The notes under the pieces are model-generated. The model ran no database searches. It saw only the letters and a program-made list of their open reading frames with translations, and was not told the DNA's origin. Shown here piece after piece: positions 1-13,433 of a DNA stretch of 64,000 nt. How positions within the stretch are numbered: the stretch's first letter is position 1; each line of letters opens with the position of its first letter. Origin of the DNA: Symbiodinium natans (Eukaryota > Sar > Dinophyceae > Suessiales > Symbiodiniaceae). The translations under genes were made by a program, and so were the position numbers. Where the stretch lies: contig CAJNDS010002481.1 in the NCBI GenBank assembly GCA_905221605.1, forward strand, positions 1 to 64,000. Reading direction: 5' to 3'.

Positions 1-3000
1 CCCCTACCCCCCTCCCCCCCCAGCCCCCCGCCCCCCACCACCCCCCCACCCCCCCACCCCCCCCCAACAGGAACAAAATCACCAAACCCCAAACCTGCTG
101 CGGGGTCGGCGGCTTGAGCCGGAGGCTCTTAAATTTAGGGGTTAGGGGTTAGGGGTTAGGGTTTAGGGTTTAGGGTTTACTGTAGGGTTTAGGGTTTAGG
201 GTTTTGGTTTAGGGGTTGCCTGAGAGGAACCTTTACTACCCTTTAAGAATTGAACTCTTGTTTTAAGGAAGTTCCATCAAGCTACCAGAATCTGGATAAA
301 CAGCCTCTAGGGTATCCTGCATGGCGGCAACTTAAGCTGAGTTCCTCTACAACAACCCAATTTACGCAAAACCATGCATGTTTTGAGGGTTCAGGAAAAG
401 TGCGGGATTCCGTTTGGGGTTTGGTGGCTAACGTGCCAGCAGTACTGCGCCAGGTCAATAGTTCGACCCAATAGCTTCAAGACATGTAGACCTGTGCCCC
501 CACCCTATTCCCCCTTAGACTCCCGACACAAACCAGCCATGTGGCCTCATCCGGAACCCAAAAAAGGCAAAATATTTGTTTTACAACGGGGTGTTGATTA
601 CTCTGCTAGCAGGCACACCCGAAAACGACTCTTGTCGGCGCTCCGCAAGTGCGCACGAGTCTTCAGTCTCTCCTTGTAGGGTTTGGGGTTTTGTTGGGTA
701 GAGTTACTCCCAGAAATTTGAGATGTAAGATGGCACCCCGAGCTAGAGCGGAAGTCCTCCTCTCGTCCACGACTCTCTCCAAGCTGTCCGTGACTTGGCG
801 CACCTGTTCTCCATGGTATTTTCAAGAGCGACCAAACACCCTAAAACCGAAACCCCGACATGAACCTCAGAATCCCAAACTTAAATCCTTTCAAAGGCAG
901 CAAACTTTTTTTGCAGAACCCTCCCCCCCCCCCCCCCCCCCGGTTCCCCTATGAATATAAGGAACCTTATCGTAGGCCTAAACCCTGAACCCCCTACAGT
1001 CTAAACGCTACCCTGATCTGACAGAACCCTAAACCCTAAACCCTAAACCCCGAACCCTAAACCCTAAACCCTAAACCCTAAACCCTTCCCCCACCCCCAG
1101 CCCACACTTGAGGGCAAGGCATGATCCAGCAGCTCGGCCTGGCACTGCAGCGGGAAAGCCGCAGTGGTTGGAGGAACTACGACCCCCCCCAAAACCCCCA
1201 AACCCTCAACCCTAAACCCTAAACCCTAAACCCCGAACCCTAAACCCTAAACCCTAAACCCTAAACCCTCACGCTAAAACCCCCTTAAACCCTAAACCGA
1301 AGGCTTCGGGTTTGGAGTCATCCATGTTCGGGTTTCGATATGTCTGTTTTCGGGGTCTAAGGTTCACATTCTAGGTACTGCGCATGTCTCAGTTCAGGGT
1401 TACCAGCCTGAGAGGAGGAGCAATACTTTGTGAATCCTTTTTGCTGTTTCTTGCCCTTCTGGCTTTCGTATGGGCTATTTCCTAATTCGCCTCGGCTTCC
1501 TGCCGAGAAGCGTCTGGAACAAGCAGACCCTCAAAACCCCCCCGCCCCCCCCCCCACCCCCCCCACCCCCCACCCCCACCCCCACCCCCACCCCCCCCCC
1601 CCCCCACCCCCCCCCCACCCCCCCCCCCCCCCCCCCCCCCGCACCCACCCCCCCCTTTGACCCCTCTGCCCTTCCTCCCCTTTTTTTTGCGAAACCCTCT
1701 TTCCTCCTTTCCTGTCCTGGGGCCGGCCAGGCTGCCGAGGCGGCGCGCGCAAGCGTTTACAATTAAATTAAACCCTAACAAAACCCTAAACCCCAAAACC
1801 TAAAGCGCGGAACCCACAGGTCAGAGGGCAAGACGTGCAAAAACTTGAAGGCCCCTTTTTGCGGACAGGATTTCTAGCTTGAATTTGGCGGTTAAGGGAT
1901 TTCAAGGGTTGTTGACTTAGGGCGCTGATTTTCTTGGGCTGCTGTTTTAGAATTGTAAACTCGTGTTAACACGTTGGGGGGGATGCAGTGTGCCAACTGG
2001 GAAATGGTTCTGGCTAGCTACTTAGCTTCCCTGCCGGTCGGCGTGTCTGTTTGGGCTCACAGCTACGGCTTGCGGAAGGAAAACCCTTACTGGCCGGTCG
2101 GCGAGCATATTGCTTGCCCTGCCTTGGGGTACTGACAACAGAAAACCCAAGCAGCCATGGTTCTCAGGAAAAAAAATGCACACCAACGCTCCGCCTGGGG
2201 ATTTGAATATTTCTTCCTGTAACAGCAAGACCCAACCATGTTTGACAAACTCCCGCTTGGGCCACGAAAGCATCAGGTCTTCGTAAGAACCTTCGATACG
2301 ACCTCCGAACACTAAACCGTGAAGCCAATAAACCTAGTCCCCTAAACCCCTTTTCAGGCCCGAAACCCCAACCCGAAACCCTAATTCCTCAGACCCGAAA
2401 ATGCCAAGACCCTAAAACCCTAAGACCCTAAAACCCTGTAAGCGCGCCTGTGCGCGAACTTCGGACGTCAGCCTCCGTAGCTCCGCAGAGAGGGCCTCGC
2501 TGTTAAGGAACTCAAACTACAGTAAGGGTTACAGGTTCCGAAGCGGTTTAGGGTTAGGGTTGAGGGCCCTGGGGTGAAGGGGTGTGGGTTGGTGTGCTAG
2601 AAACAAGTTCCCAACGTATGAACTGCCGGAAAGAGAAGGTTAGTGTCCTTACTACATGGAAACTTCAACTGAAGCTCCATGACAGCAACCCAGCTTTCTT
2701 GTCACAACCCTGACCCTTTGGCACTAAACCCGGGAATCTTGGGATCGGGGGTCCGGGAGTCTGGAGAATGTACGGGTCTTCCAGAAAGCCGCGGTAAGTG
2801 CCTCCTGTTCAAGATAGTAGTCGCTTTTCTTTTCTTGTCTTCAATGCTTATAACTACTATTAGTAGTTCGTATTGTGGTGGGTAGTCTCTTTGCGGTCTT
2901 CAGGGTCTTGAGGCTTCAGGGCCATTCTGCTGGAGGGCGATTGCAGCTATGGGCTTCGGCATGGTATGAGAGTCCAGACCATGACTCTAAACCCCAAAAC

Positions 3001-3440
3001 CCTACGTAAATCCTCAACTCTAAACCCCAAAACCCTACGTAAATCCTCAACCCTGAGCCCTAAACCCTAAACCCTAAACCCTAAATCCACAACCCTGAGC
3101 CAGCAGGGCCCACACTAGAGGCTTGAAGGTGCGCAGGTCACGCCTTCAACCCCCTCAGCAGGTTATACTAACCCCAAAATCCGAAACCCTAAACCCTAAA
3201 CCCTGAATTTGCCAAACCCTTAAACCCTACCCGCAGCAATTTTGAGCCCAAGACTCCCAGTCATCCCAAAATCCCACCCCTTCACCATGCACCGTAAACC
3301 ATAGTTTGAGAATTTATAGGAGTTTAGGAGCTTAAGGTTTAGGAGCTTAGGGTTTAGGAGCTTAGGGTTTAGGAGTTTGAGGGTTTGGGAGTTTCGGGGG
3401 TTTAGGGTCTTGAAGGTTTGGGGGCTGTAGGGTCAAGCCT
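1..3440. repeat. C-rich tracts and interstitial telomere-like arrays
   Basis: C-rich blocks at 1-66, 926-951 and 1541-1655. TTTAGGG/CCCTAAA arrays at about 137-229, 1026-1086, 1196-1290, 3054-3090. Arrays run in both directions and are mixed with unique sequence, so this is not a chromosome end. No exon could be called with confidence; 1120-1170 (IQQLGLALQRESRS on plus) is exon-like but unplaced. Confidence 0.6.
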
Positions 3441-3443
3441 GGC

Positions 3444-3494
3444 CTCAAGTCTCTCCATGGCCAGGTCGCCTTGCGCGGCGCCTCTGGAGGCCTC
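3444..3494 (-). CDS. Minus-strand gene, last exon recognised
   Basis: Reads EASRGAAQGDLAMERLE between a GGGCAG acceptor and a GC donor, phase 0. It continues the helical style of the exons before it. Further downstream exons towards position 1 could not be recognised, so the end of the gene is unknown. Confidence 0.4.
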
Positions 3495-6400
3495 CTGCCC
3501 AGAGGCGCAAGGGCGCGGCAGCGCGGGCCAGCAGCAAGAGGGGAGGAGCTCTGTTTAGGGTTTAGGGTTTAGGGTTTAAGATTTAGGATTTAGGGTTTAG
3601 GGTTTTGTGGTTTAGGCTTTAGGGTTTAGGGTTTAGGGTTAGGATGGAGGGAGCAAGAAGGAGAGATTAAGAAGTTGGAGAGGGATGAATTGAGAAATAC
3701 CTGTAGACAAACAAACCCAGCACAGAAAGAAAACATAAATACATGCCTCAGGATGTGTCAACATTTGGCGTTTTGGGAAATACAATGATCATGCAGCTCA
3801 AGGATCGTTGCATGAGAAACATGAGAAAGTGACGGATATTTGGGCAAAAACAGCCAAGACTCTCAGAAGAGCAAACGAAAGAGATTCCCACATATGCTTC
3901 TGTGCACCACATATGGCCGAAACATAATGACGACCCTGAACGTCTCTCCCATCTTCCAAGGGAACAAAGGTTCCTTTGATGACATATGTGTAGGGAAAAA
4001 CCAGGTCTTGTTTCAGGTGGCTTTGTCATTCTGGGCATGTAAGAACCCAGAAAAGGCCCTGCGAATCTAATACTAAAGTCTAAGGACGATAAGAATGCAT
4101 TCCATTAATATCAAATTGGCTTTTTTTGAGCGAGACGAAAACAGTTGATGATATCTAGCACTGTTTGGGGTTGAAGGCTGAAGGTATCAGTACTTCTTAA
4201 TGACTTTCATAACCAACAAACCCTAAACCCTAAACCCTAAACCTTAGACCCCAATGATCATGACAACAACTGCCACAAAGCGCGCCCAAAGCGCGCCTCC
4301 CAGCAAATGCGGAAGCGCTCCGAAGATCGGTGGGACGGAAGGCTGGTGAAGCCTCAGGAAAAAGCTTTTGTGGTGGGGATGAGGGTGCTCAGCAGGAAAA
4401 CCCCCAAACCGACCCCCTCCAAAAGTTTCTTGTGTGTGTGTCTCAATCTACACATATATATATATATATATATATATGCAGCCCACATACATTATATACA
4501 TATATATATATGTATGCATACATATGAAAAATATGTATATACAAAAAAAGTGGGAAAACATTGATAACTAATGATATTCATAGGCCAATGACTGAATCGA
4601 ATGATATTCATAGGCCAATGACTGAAGCTTGAGATGTTGTAGGTTATTCTCGCACTTGGAGGTTCATGGGTAGTTCTAAGTGGGGTTATAAGAAGGTCAA
4701 GGAGAACTGTCACTAGTTATAAGCTTCTTAGGATACTCATAACCCTACTTTGAACTACGAGTACCCATGAACCCTAAACCCCAAACCCTAAACCCTAAAC
4801 GTCCCACCCATCACACAGCAAGCTCGGCAGCGCCGGCTCAAAAGGAAGGAGAGCAAGAAGAATGATAGGGTTTAGGGTTTAGGGTCTAGGGCTTAGGGTT
4901 TAGAGTTTAGGGATTAGGGTGTAGGTTTTAGGGTTGCTGCAGGCGAGGTTCGAGTAGTGGATTGGTGGCTGAAGGGGAAAACTCTGGCGCAGACCTAAAC
5001 GCAGACCCTTGACCCAACAGTGGAAGTCCTCAACCAAAACGCGAGATTCCATCCGCAAGAGCAGAAGGGTGAGTTCATGAAGCTTCACCCGTAGGGTTCC
5101 CTACAGCGCCCCTTTTTGTTTCAGGGACCATCCTTTGGAGAACTGGGCATCTACCCGCAGACCAGCCCCTGAAGGCTTAACCCGGCACTTTTGCACCCCA
5201 AGCCGCGTTCGCGCAACGCTTCCTTGGCTGACCTTGGCCAAAGTGCTTCAAGGAGCCTATACTCCCTTTGAGAAACAAGGAAGAAGGGACTTGCCTCAAA
5301 ATGTCCCCTTTTGTTGCAAGGGCACAGGGGTACTCTACATGGAGTGGCTCAAGTCCTTATCTGATCTATGTTGTAGCTTGCCACGTTGCTCACAACACCA
5401 ACCCGAACCCAGGTCTCTTTACTTCGGTGGTTTCTAAGAGGATGGAGGGCTTAGGGTTTATGGTTTAGGGTTTAGGGTTTAGGGTCCCAAAACTGGAACC
5501 CATACACCCAGCCCGCAAGCCCGCCAAACCTTCAAACCCGAACTATGCCCTAAAGCCTGAACCCTAAACCCCAAACCCATCAAAAATCCCGGCTGTAAAC
5601 CCCAAGGTTCCAAGCCTTGAACCACCTCCCCAAACCCCCACGGCCCTGAGGCCTTTGGGGCTGAGGACCACTGTGGAGAGCCCTTTTTTGTTTAAACCCT
5701 AAACCCTAAACCCTAAACCCTAAACCCTAGCCCTAAACCCTAAACCCGAAACCCCCAACCCGCGAAATCCACAAACCCTCCCACCTACCCCCCCTGAACC
5801 CTGCCAAACCGACTCCCCAACAATTGGCATTTGGGGTTGAGGGTTCAGGTTTAGGGTCCCTAAACCACCCTAAACCCTAAACCCTAAACCCTAAACCCTA
5901 AACCCTAAACCCTAAACCCTAAACCCTAAACTCTAAACCCTAGCCCTAAACCCTAAACCCGAAACCCCCAACCCGAAACCCCAAACAAACCCCCCCCCCC
6001 CCCAAAGGACGTTCAACGCAGCGGCTGCAGCTCGGCCATGGCGAGCTGCTTCTGCACCTGGCCGAGCACTGAATTGACACCTTAGGTTTTCGGGGGTTTA
6101 GGGTTTAGGGTTTAGGGTTTAGGGTTTAGGGTTTAAGGTTTAGGGTTTAGGGTTTAGGGCTTAGGGCTTCTGCACCTTTGGGGCTTTAGGTTTTTTTTTA
6201 CAACCCTGTGCACCTTGGGCTTTAGGGTTTAGGGTTGTTTAGGGTTGTTTAGGGTTGTTTAGGGTTGTTTAGGGTTGTTTAGGGTTGTTTAGGGTTTAGG
6301 GGTTCAGGGCCTGAGGCTTTTGGGGTTACGGTTTTAGGCTTTTGGGGGTTAGGGCTTTAGGGTTTATATAGGGTTTAGGGTTTAGGGGTTAGGGCTTAGG

Positions 6401-9400
6401 GTTTAGGTTACCAAAATCATTGACATTTGTCAAGTTTTAACCACTTTTTGATGTACGAATAAAAAAAAGTACTTTGAAGTTCTGACAATGTTCTGAAGAA
6501 ACTGGAACAACTTCCCGATTTTCGGGTCATTCTTTTACCCTTTTTTTGGTCAATGCTTTAAAAAATTTTCACTTGTTGTGCTTAGCAATTTGCCATATTC
6601 CACCAACTAACAGGTTTGAGGGTTTCTGCGAAGAGGGCCCAAATGCAAAGAGCTTGTGCTTTCCCCTTTGGGGAATAGGATGACTGCAAACAGAGTTGTG
6701 GAGCTCGAGGGCTTCAGGCTTTGGGGTTGTGAGGGATTCATGATTTTTGGACTTTCGCGTGTGGGGCTGATTGTAAGAATCTCAACCAACCCTCTCCCAC
6801 CGCCTGCACTCCCCTCTGTGAGGACGTTCCGGGGACTCGGGGCTCGGGATTTGCAACGAAATCAATCTTGCTGAATTTCCTAAACCCTAATCCCCCAAAC
6901 CCCTAAACCCCTAGGCCGCTAAACCCTCAACCCTAAGCCCTGACCCCCAAACCCCCAAACCCCTAAACTCCCAAACCCCTAACCCCTAACCCCTAACCCC
7001 TAACCCCTAAACCCCTAAACCCCCAGACCCTAAGCCCCTACACCCTAAATCCCCAAATCCTAAACCCCTGAACCCTAAACTCTAAACCCTAAACCCTAAA
7101 CCCCAAACCTCTAAACCCGAAACCCCTGGAACCCTAAACCCTTGCAACCCTAAACCCCTGGAACCCCTAAACCCTAAGCCCCAAAAGCCCTAAGCCCTAA
7201 GCCCTGGCCTGAACCTGCTCCCGGAACTCCTCGAGGAGCTGCAGGCGCACAGCCTCGTAGAAGGAAGCTTGGCTGCACTCAGGAGGGTAGCTAGAAATTA
7301 AACTTTTAGCTGCCGTTTTAAGAAACCCAATTAACCCAAAAAGGGTAAGGATCTAAAGTTACAGTAAAGTACCACAAAGGAAGAAGCCGGATAGCATCGA
7401 AGGAGTTTTTCAGGGGTTTCGGGCTTCAGGGGTTTCAGCGGTTTAGGGCTTCAGGGGTTTAGGGGTCTGTTTGGAGTTTCGGGCTTCAGGGGGTTCAGGG
7501 GTTTCAGCGGTTTAGGGGTTTAGGGATTTAGGGTTTAGGGAGGGTGTCGGGTTTCAGGGGTTCAGGGGTTTCAGGGGTTCAGGGGTTCAGGGGTTCAGGG
7601 GTTTAGGGGTTTAGGGGTTTAGGGGTTTAGGGGTTTAGGGGTTTAGGGGTTTAGGGGTTTAGGGGTTTAGGGGTTTAGGGGTTTGGGGGTTGAGGGTTTC
7701 CGGGTTTGGGGATTGAGGGTTGGTTCAGGGGTAGGTTTGGGACTTTGGGGCTTGCCAAGTTTCAGCACTTGAGTCGCGGAACGGACAGGTTTCCTCAGGC
7801 CCGCCCCCCAAAAAAGCATGCTCCCCGAAAGCCCCTAAACCCCGAAACCCCAAACCCTAAACCCCGAAACCCTAAACCCTAAACCCATCTCCACACCTCG
7901 AGCTCGGCCGCAAAGTTGGCACGGAGCTCCTAAAAAAAAAACAACTTCGGGGTTGAGGCCACAGGCTTGAGAAGCACATTTTTGACAAACGCCAAAACAA
8001 AACATTGTCAGAGTAGTAATAGTAATCATGGTCGTAATACTAACCATGTGGACCCGAAGTTGACAAACGTGCCAACGCCGCGTACGCTGCTTGGTGTGCT
8101 TTTAAGGGTCTGTGGCACAGACGTGAGCTTCCATGGCGCGGACTGCGAACTGTCTTCATGGGCATGGTCTATGAGGTTCTTTTCAGTGGCTTGGAAGCTC
8201 TTGTGTTAGGAAGCGGGCATTATGCCAAGCTTGACCGCATTGTTGCCGCATATGGTCGCCGTCTTCTCCGTGGTACTGCGTGTGAAAAAATTGCACAAGC
8301 AGATGGCAATATCAAATATCGGAGCATGCCCAACACCGACGTTTTCCGGCACCTTGGCGTCGCCTGCACCAGCACAGAACTTCGCATTCGTCGTCTTAAG
8401 TTTCTCCAGCGGCTCGCTACAGACCCATTTCGGCACCATCATGTCATCACTGCTATTTTTGGCACCATGGATTTCGATTCTGAACCTACTGTGGATGCTG
8501 AAGTGGGCCTCAGTCCAAGGGCCAACTCCTACGCCAGGCTGTACTGGAAGGACTTGCAATCTTTGGCTGGGCTGGACTCGGCTCATTGGATTGTTGAACT
8601 TGCCGGCAATGACATCATGGCCTTTTTCACAGAGCTGGCTACGGATTTTGCCCATGTGGATGTTACCGAGCTTCGGGCACAGGAGCTCTCTGTCCAGATT
8701 CCACCGCCAGGTTTCTCACCAGCGCCAAGACAACATCATGCTGAGGAGCCTCTGGAAATGGATGATTTGCCTCATGTGTGTTCCATTGCATTGGAGAGCG
8801 GGATTCCATGCGGGCAGCGGTTTGCAAGTCTCCGGGATTTACGCTTGCACCAGTACAAGAGCGGTCTTAGCAACCATAACATTGTGTCTGACTACTGCAA
8901 GGCGGCTCATGTCAACCAATGCCCATGGTGTCTCATGGTACATGCGTCCATCGTCTCCACGCGTAAACACATCAAACGCCGATTGGACGCAGGTTCCTGT
9001 CCTTCTGGCAGTCGTTGTGGTAGTGTTGTGGTTACGGCTCCCACCCCTCCTGCTGACTTCATATGCAAGTTTCGGACATGATTCTGATGGTTTACCGCAG
9101 CTTTTCACACACATCAAGTCCCACTTCCCATAAGCTCTTCCCGAACAGAAGCATGGAGGGCTGGAGCGCCAAAAGGCAGGAGGAACGGAGTCAGCATGGC
9201 CCCCCTGCCAAGATGCGGCACTCTCGCCGCGGGAAGATGAGCGGCTCATCCAGAAAGCCGTGTTGCTGGTGCCGAAGATGACGCTACGTCAGGAGCTTGA
9301 AGTCAGAGAGCTTCAAAGCGCTGTCTTCAAGACCTTCATGCTCAAGGAACAAAACCTGCTCATCGCTGCTGTGAAGGGTGAAGTTGGATCTTTTGTGGAA

Positions 9401-12400
9401 AAATCGAAGCTTGCGCGCACATCTGGTGGAAGCATGCCTGACGGAGAACTCCATGCATACGCTTGGGCTGCCGTTACTGGCATTGCTACACAGCAAGTCT
9501 CTCTCGATGCCCTTAAGGAGACCATCGTTGCTCATCGAGCTGCAATGACATCGCCAGATAAAATCGCCGACATTGTCTACATTGCAAAGATGAAGAAAGC
9601 CTTCAATCGGGGCGAGTTCAAGCTGTTCCCTGCCGTCAGCCCATCCCATCATGACTTGCTTGAAGCGGTTTGCCAAGGTTGCGACTGGTGCGGTTGAGAA
9701 GAAGGGACAGGCACCGGCAAGCGGAATGGCTCGGGAGCTGCAGTCTTTGGTCGACAAGCTGACCGAGATGACAGCAAAGTAGGCATGACGTACACTCTGC
9801 ATGTCGCTCAAAGCATAGGCTGATTTTGGTAGTGAGCTCTGTGTGGCTGCTTCTGGTGTGCCACGTATTGTGTGCCGATGCTGGCATGGTGCGTGGTTGC
9901 ATCGTGGGAGCCCGAGCCCAGTTGTGCCGAATCAGGTACAAGGGCGCGCAGCGCCTGGAGTTTTAGGATGAGGGAGGTGCTAACGGCAACCTCTCGCTCC
10001 GTCGTAGCAGACTCTGTTTGAGTTGAGTTGAGTAATACTAACCATAATAAGAGAATCATGAGGGGTAGACATTGGGGTAGGTTCAGGGGGGTTAAGGGGC
10101 TTAGAGGATCTAGGGAGCTTAAGAAGTGTTAGGGTTTCGGACCGTTGTTGTTGGGTGTCCGGGCCTCAGAGGCCCTCGGGTTGAGGGCTGCAGGCGTCTG
10201 GGGTTTCGGCACTAAATGTTTAGGGTCCACGCTTGAGAGGGCGCAAGAAAATCTAGCTGCTCCAAGCTCTCTGCAAAAAGTGTACTGTGATATGATATGA
10301 CAGGACACGTATGAGATGGGAGCTGGTTCCAATCAGAGTTCCTGTTATAGGCACTTGACCTGCCAGGATCCCTTTCGATATGGACCGCCCTAGCAAGCCC
10401 TAATTTGCAACAACACTCCCCCTTTTGGCAAAAAGTCTGGAATATGTGTTTCTGGGCAGCCCTCGTAGAACTGGAACCTCCTCATTCCTCTTCCTGCGCC
10501 CTGGCTAAACCCCGAACCCAACCCTCATTCCCCCCCTCCCCCGCCGAGGGTCCGAGTGAAAGCGTTGGAGGAGTGGCTCCTCACGCACCAAGGTTTGCTC
10601 CAGGTGGGCCACCCTGGCAAAGGGCTTTTCTTGAGGTCCTAGGCCGAAATCTCTGTCTCTCGCTCTCTCTCTCTCTTCATCTCTCTTGCTTGCTTGCTGT
10701 GCGTATGACCCTCAAAGGGGCCGCCCCAAGGGGCACGCGCAACCGACCGGTCAGGTGTGATGCAAGTGTGATCTTGTGGGGAGCTACAGACCTGGACTTT
10801 ATCTCTCTCTCTGCCTGTCTCGACAGCGCTGAGCAAGTCACAGGTCTGACTACTCGTTCGCATGTCATCTTAAAACCTCAGTGTGAAACCATTGCCTACG
10901 GCTTCGTCGGAAGCCCCTGCTTGTGTCAATCTGCTGACACGAAGCCCCTCCCGGCGCAAAGCGGGACCATGTGACAGCGCATAGTTGTATTTCAAGCCTC
11001 TTCGCTGAACAACTCTCTTGGGGCTTCATGTGGCTTTTCATGTGTGTGTGCGCAATTCCTTGCATAGACCGCTTATTTTGGGCGCAGGCAAAACCACAAA
11101 CTAGTGGGACACTTTCCCAGAGGGCCCCGCTCGGCAAAAGAACGCCCCACAAGCTGGTTATTAACCATTTGGCCTCTCGCGCTTTCACATTTCCGGCATG
11201 TCTCTTAGAAAAGAAGTCCCCCTAGTTTGGGTTTAGGATTTAAAGTTTAGGCTTTGGTGTTTCGTGTGTTAGGTTTCATGAAGCTCCTCGGACGAAGACC
11301 TCCCCAAGGTATGGGGGTTCTTAAGGATACGGTCGATCTGCTTCTGCCGGCCTAAAGTATCTAAGCAGTATAGGCTGCAGTGAGACCTGCAAAAGGGGCC
11401 CGTATCCTTGCATTCGGGGCTCCTTTGTCCTGACACCTCAACCTTGAAACCCGACCCCCCCCCCACCCCAAAACAAGCTCTACGCCCTAAACCCAAAGGC
11501 CCCCAAACCGCCTGGCCGCCAAGGGGTCGCCATGGTCGATGTCAAAGAGTGCCCGGGAAATCTGAAGCAACAAAAGCGACAAAAGCTTTATGAGGCTATT
11601 GAGACTGAGGCCCTCACATATGGGGCGGGTTCCGGAAGTGGGGGTACCCCTTTTTCGTTTTTTTTTTGGGGCGGGGTGGGTGGGGGATCCTTTCATAGGG
11701 ATGCAAGTATTTTGGGGGACCCTCAAAGTACACCAAGACTTATACCCATATCCCTCGACTAGGAAACCTTCTCCTTAAACTACAAAAGGGGAAGTTACAG
11801 GCGGGTATGGGAGCGACCGACGCCACAGGAGCTTTGAGTATTTGTTTTGGGATTTGAAGCTTTGAGGCTTTAGGGCCCTAAACCCTAAACCCTAAACCCT
11901 AAGCCCTAAGCCCTAAACCATCCTAAACCATCCTAAACCCTAAACCCTAAGCCCTTCGGAGCTTTACGCACTTCTGATTTCGGGGCTTGGGGCCCCCAGG
12001 GGTTCGGGGGCTTCGGGGCTTCAGGGCTTGGGGCTCAGGCTTTTGGTTGCGTTCAGGTAGAGGAACGCCCTCAGACGGCCCAAGACACCACCCAGAAGCC
12101 CTAAAGCCCCTGAACCTCCAAAACCCATAAACCCTTAACCTCTGAACTCCAAAGCCCTCAGAGCCAGAAACCCGGAGTCCTTCTCATGCTCAGAGTGGAT
12201 TCTCGAGCGGGCCGGAAGGGAACGTCCTGCTGCATGTCGTTGCATTCGGGGTGCTTCAGGGGCCGCAGGGATGAAAGTTTGGATGTTTCCCTCCTTCTAC
12301 TAACAGTCCTTTATAGGGATGATAGTAGGGGGCTACTACAATCCCTGCTAAGGACTGCGAGCAGAAGAGAGGGAACATCGCAAGATGAAAGGCTTTCATG

Positions 12401-13382
12401 GGGGCTAGGATGTTGGGGAGTTGCGAGCAGGGGGGATAGCTACGATCGAAGCTCAGAGAGCTGGAAAGGGCGCTTTTGACTTGGCGTTCAACACAAGTTC
12501 AGGCCAAGAGCCCAAGAGGGTTTAGGGGTTATAGGGTTTAGGGTTTAGGGTTTAGGGTTTAGGGTTTGGGGTTTAGGGTTTAGGGTTTAGGGTTTAGGGT
12601 TTAGGGTTTAGGGTTTAGGGTTTAGGGTTTAGGGTTTAGGGTGCGGAAGGGTGGTAGGCTCGCAGCAGAATGAGACGAAAGACCTTGTCAATCAGCCTTG
12701 GCAGCCAACTGAAAACACAACGCGCTCAATTGCTCTACAACAGAAGGTTCTTCCTGCAGCAAATCCTCAAACCCCCCAAACACTCTAACCCCAAATCCTC
12801 AACTCCACACCCCGAACCCTAGACCCGAAAGTCCAAAAACCCTGAGCCCTGCACCCCCAAGCCCTAAGCCCGAAACCCAAAATCCTAAACAACTCTCTCG
12901 AAGGCCTTCCGACTCTCCAAAGGCACTGAGAGCTCCTCATGGGGTTTTCTTGTAGGGTTGCGGTCGGAGTTTGGGGTGTAGGGCTTAGCGTGAAGAGGCC
13001 GAAGATCAAGACGGCATGCAGTCAGTTCTCTAGACATCGGGTTTAGGGCCTGGGCTTAGAGTGGTGCCTGTGAATCACAGTGAATGTGCTCCTTTGGACC
13101 CCGGTTGAGGTCTCCTCAACGACTCACGCACGTCCACTACTTCATGCTTACCGGACAACTACGCCACAATGCGCTCCCAAACACGTGAGACCCAAAAGCA
13201 AGTTTACGGCTTAGGGCTTGGAGACCTCGGTTGGGGGGCAGGAAGCTTTCCCCCGAACCGAAAAACCCGGAAGGCTCCCATGGAGAGGAGGCCAGATCGA
13301 TGCCGGCCGTTGCAGTCCACAGTGCGAGCCGAGTTCCTCGGATCTTTTGCTTTGGCTTTTGGGGGTTTTGGGAGGCGGGGAC

Positions 13383-13433
<51 letters not shown>

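Larger units (their letters stand above)
8048..10031 (+). mobile_element. 5'-truncated LINE-like (non-LTR) retrotransposon
   Basis: A 1984-bp insertion bounded by an exact 14-bp direct repeat GTAATACTAACCAT at 8034-8047 and 10032-10045, read as a target-site duplication. It carries the C-terminal end of a reverse-transcriptase ORF and a 3' tail with GAGTT-type repeats. It is plus-oriented inside an intron of the minus-strand gene. The 5' half (endonuclease and RT core) is absent, the usual result of incomplete reverse transcription. Its interior has no TTTAGGG arrays, unlike the surrounding intron. Confidence 0.7.

Noticed and set aside
1-230. Chromosome end (telomere) at the window start
   Set aside because: Arrays are short, run in both orientations and are mixed with unique DNA; similar arrays occur all over the window.
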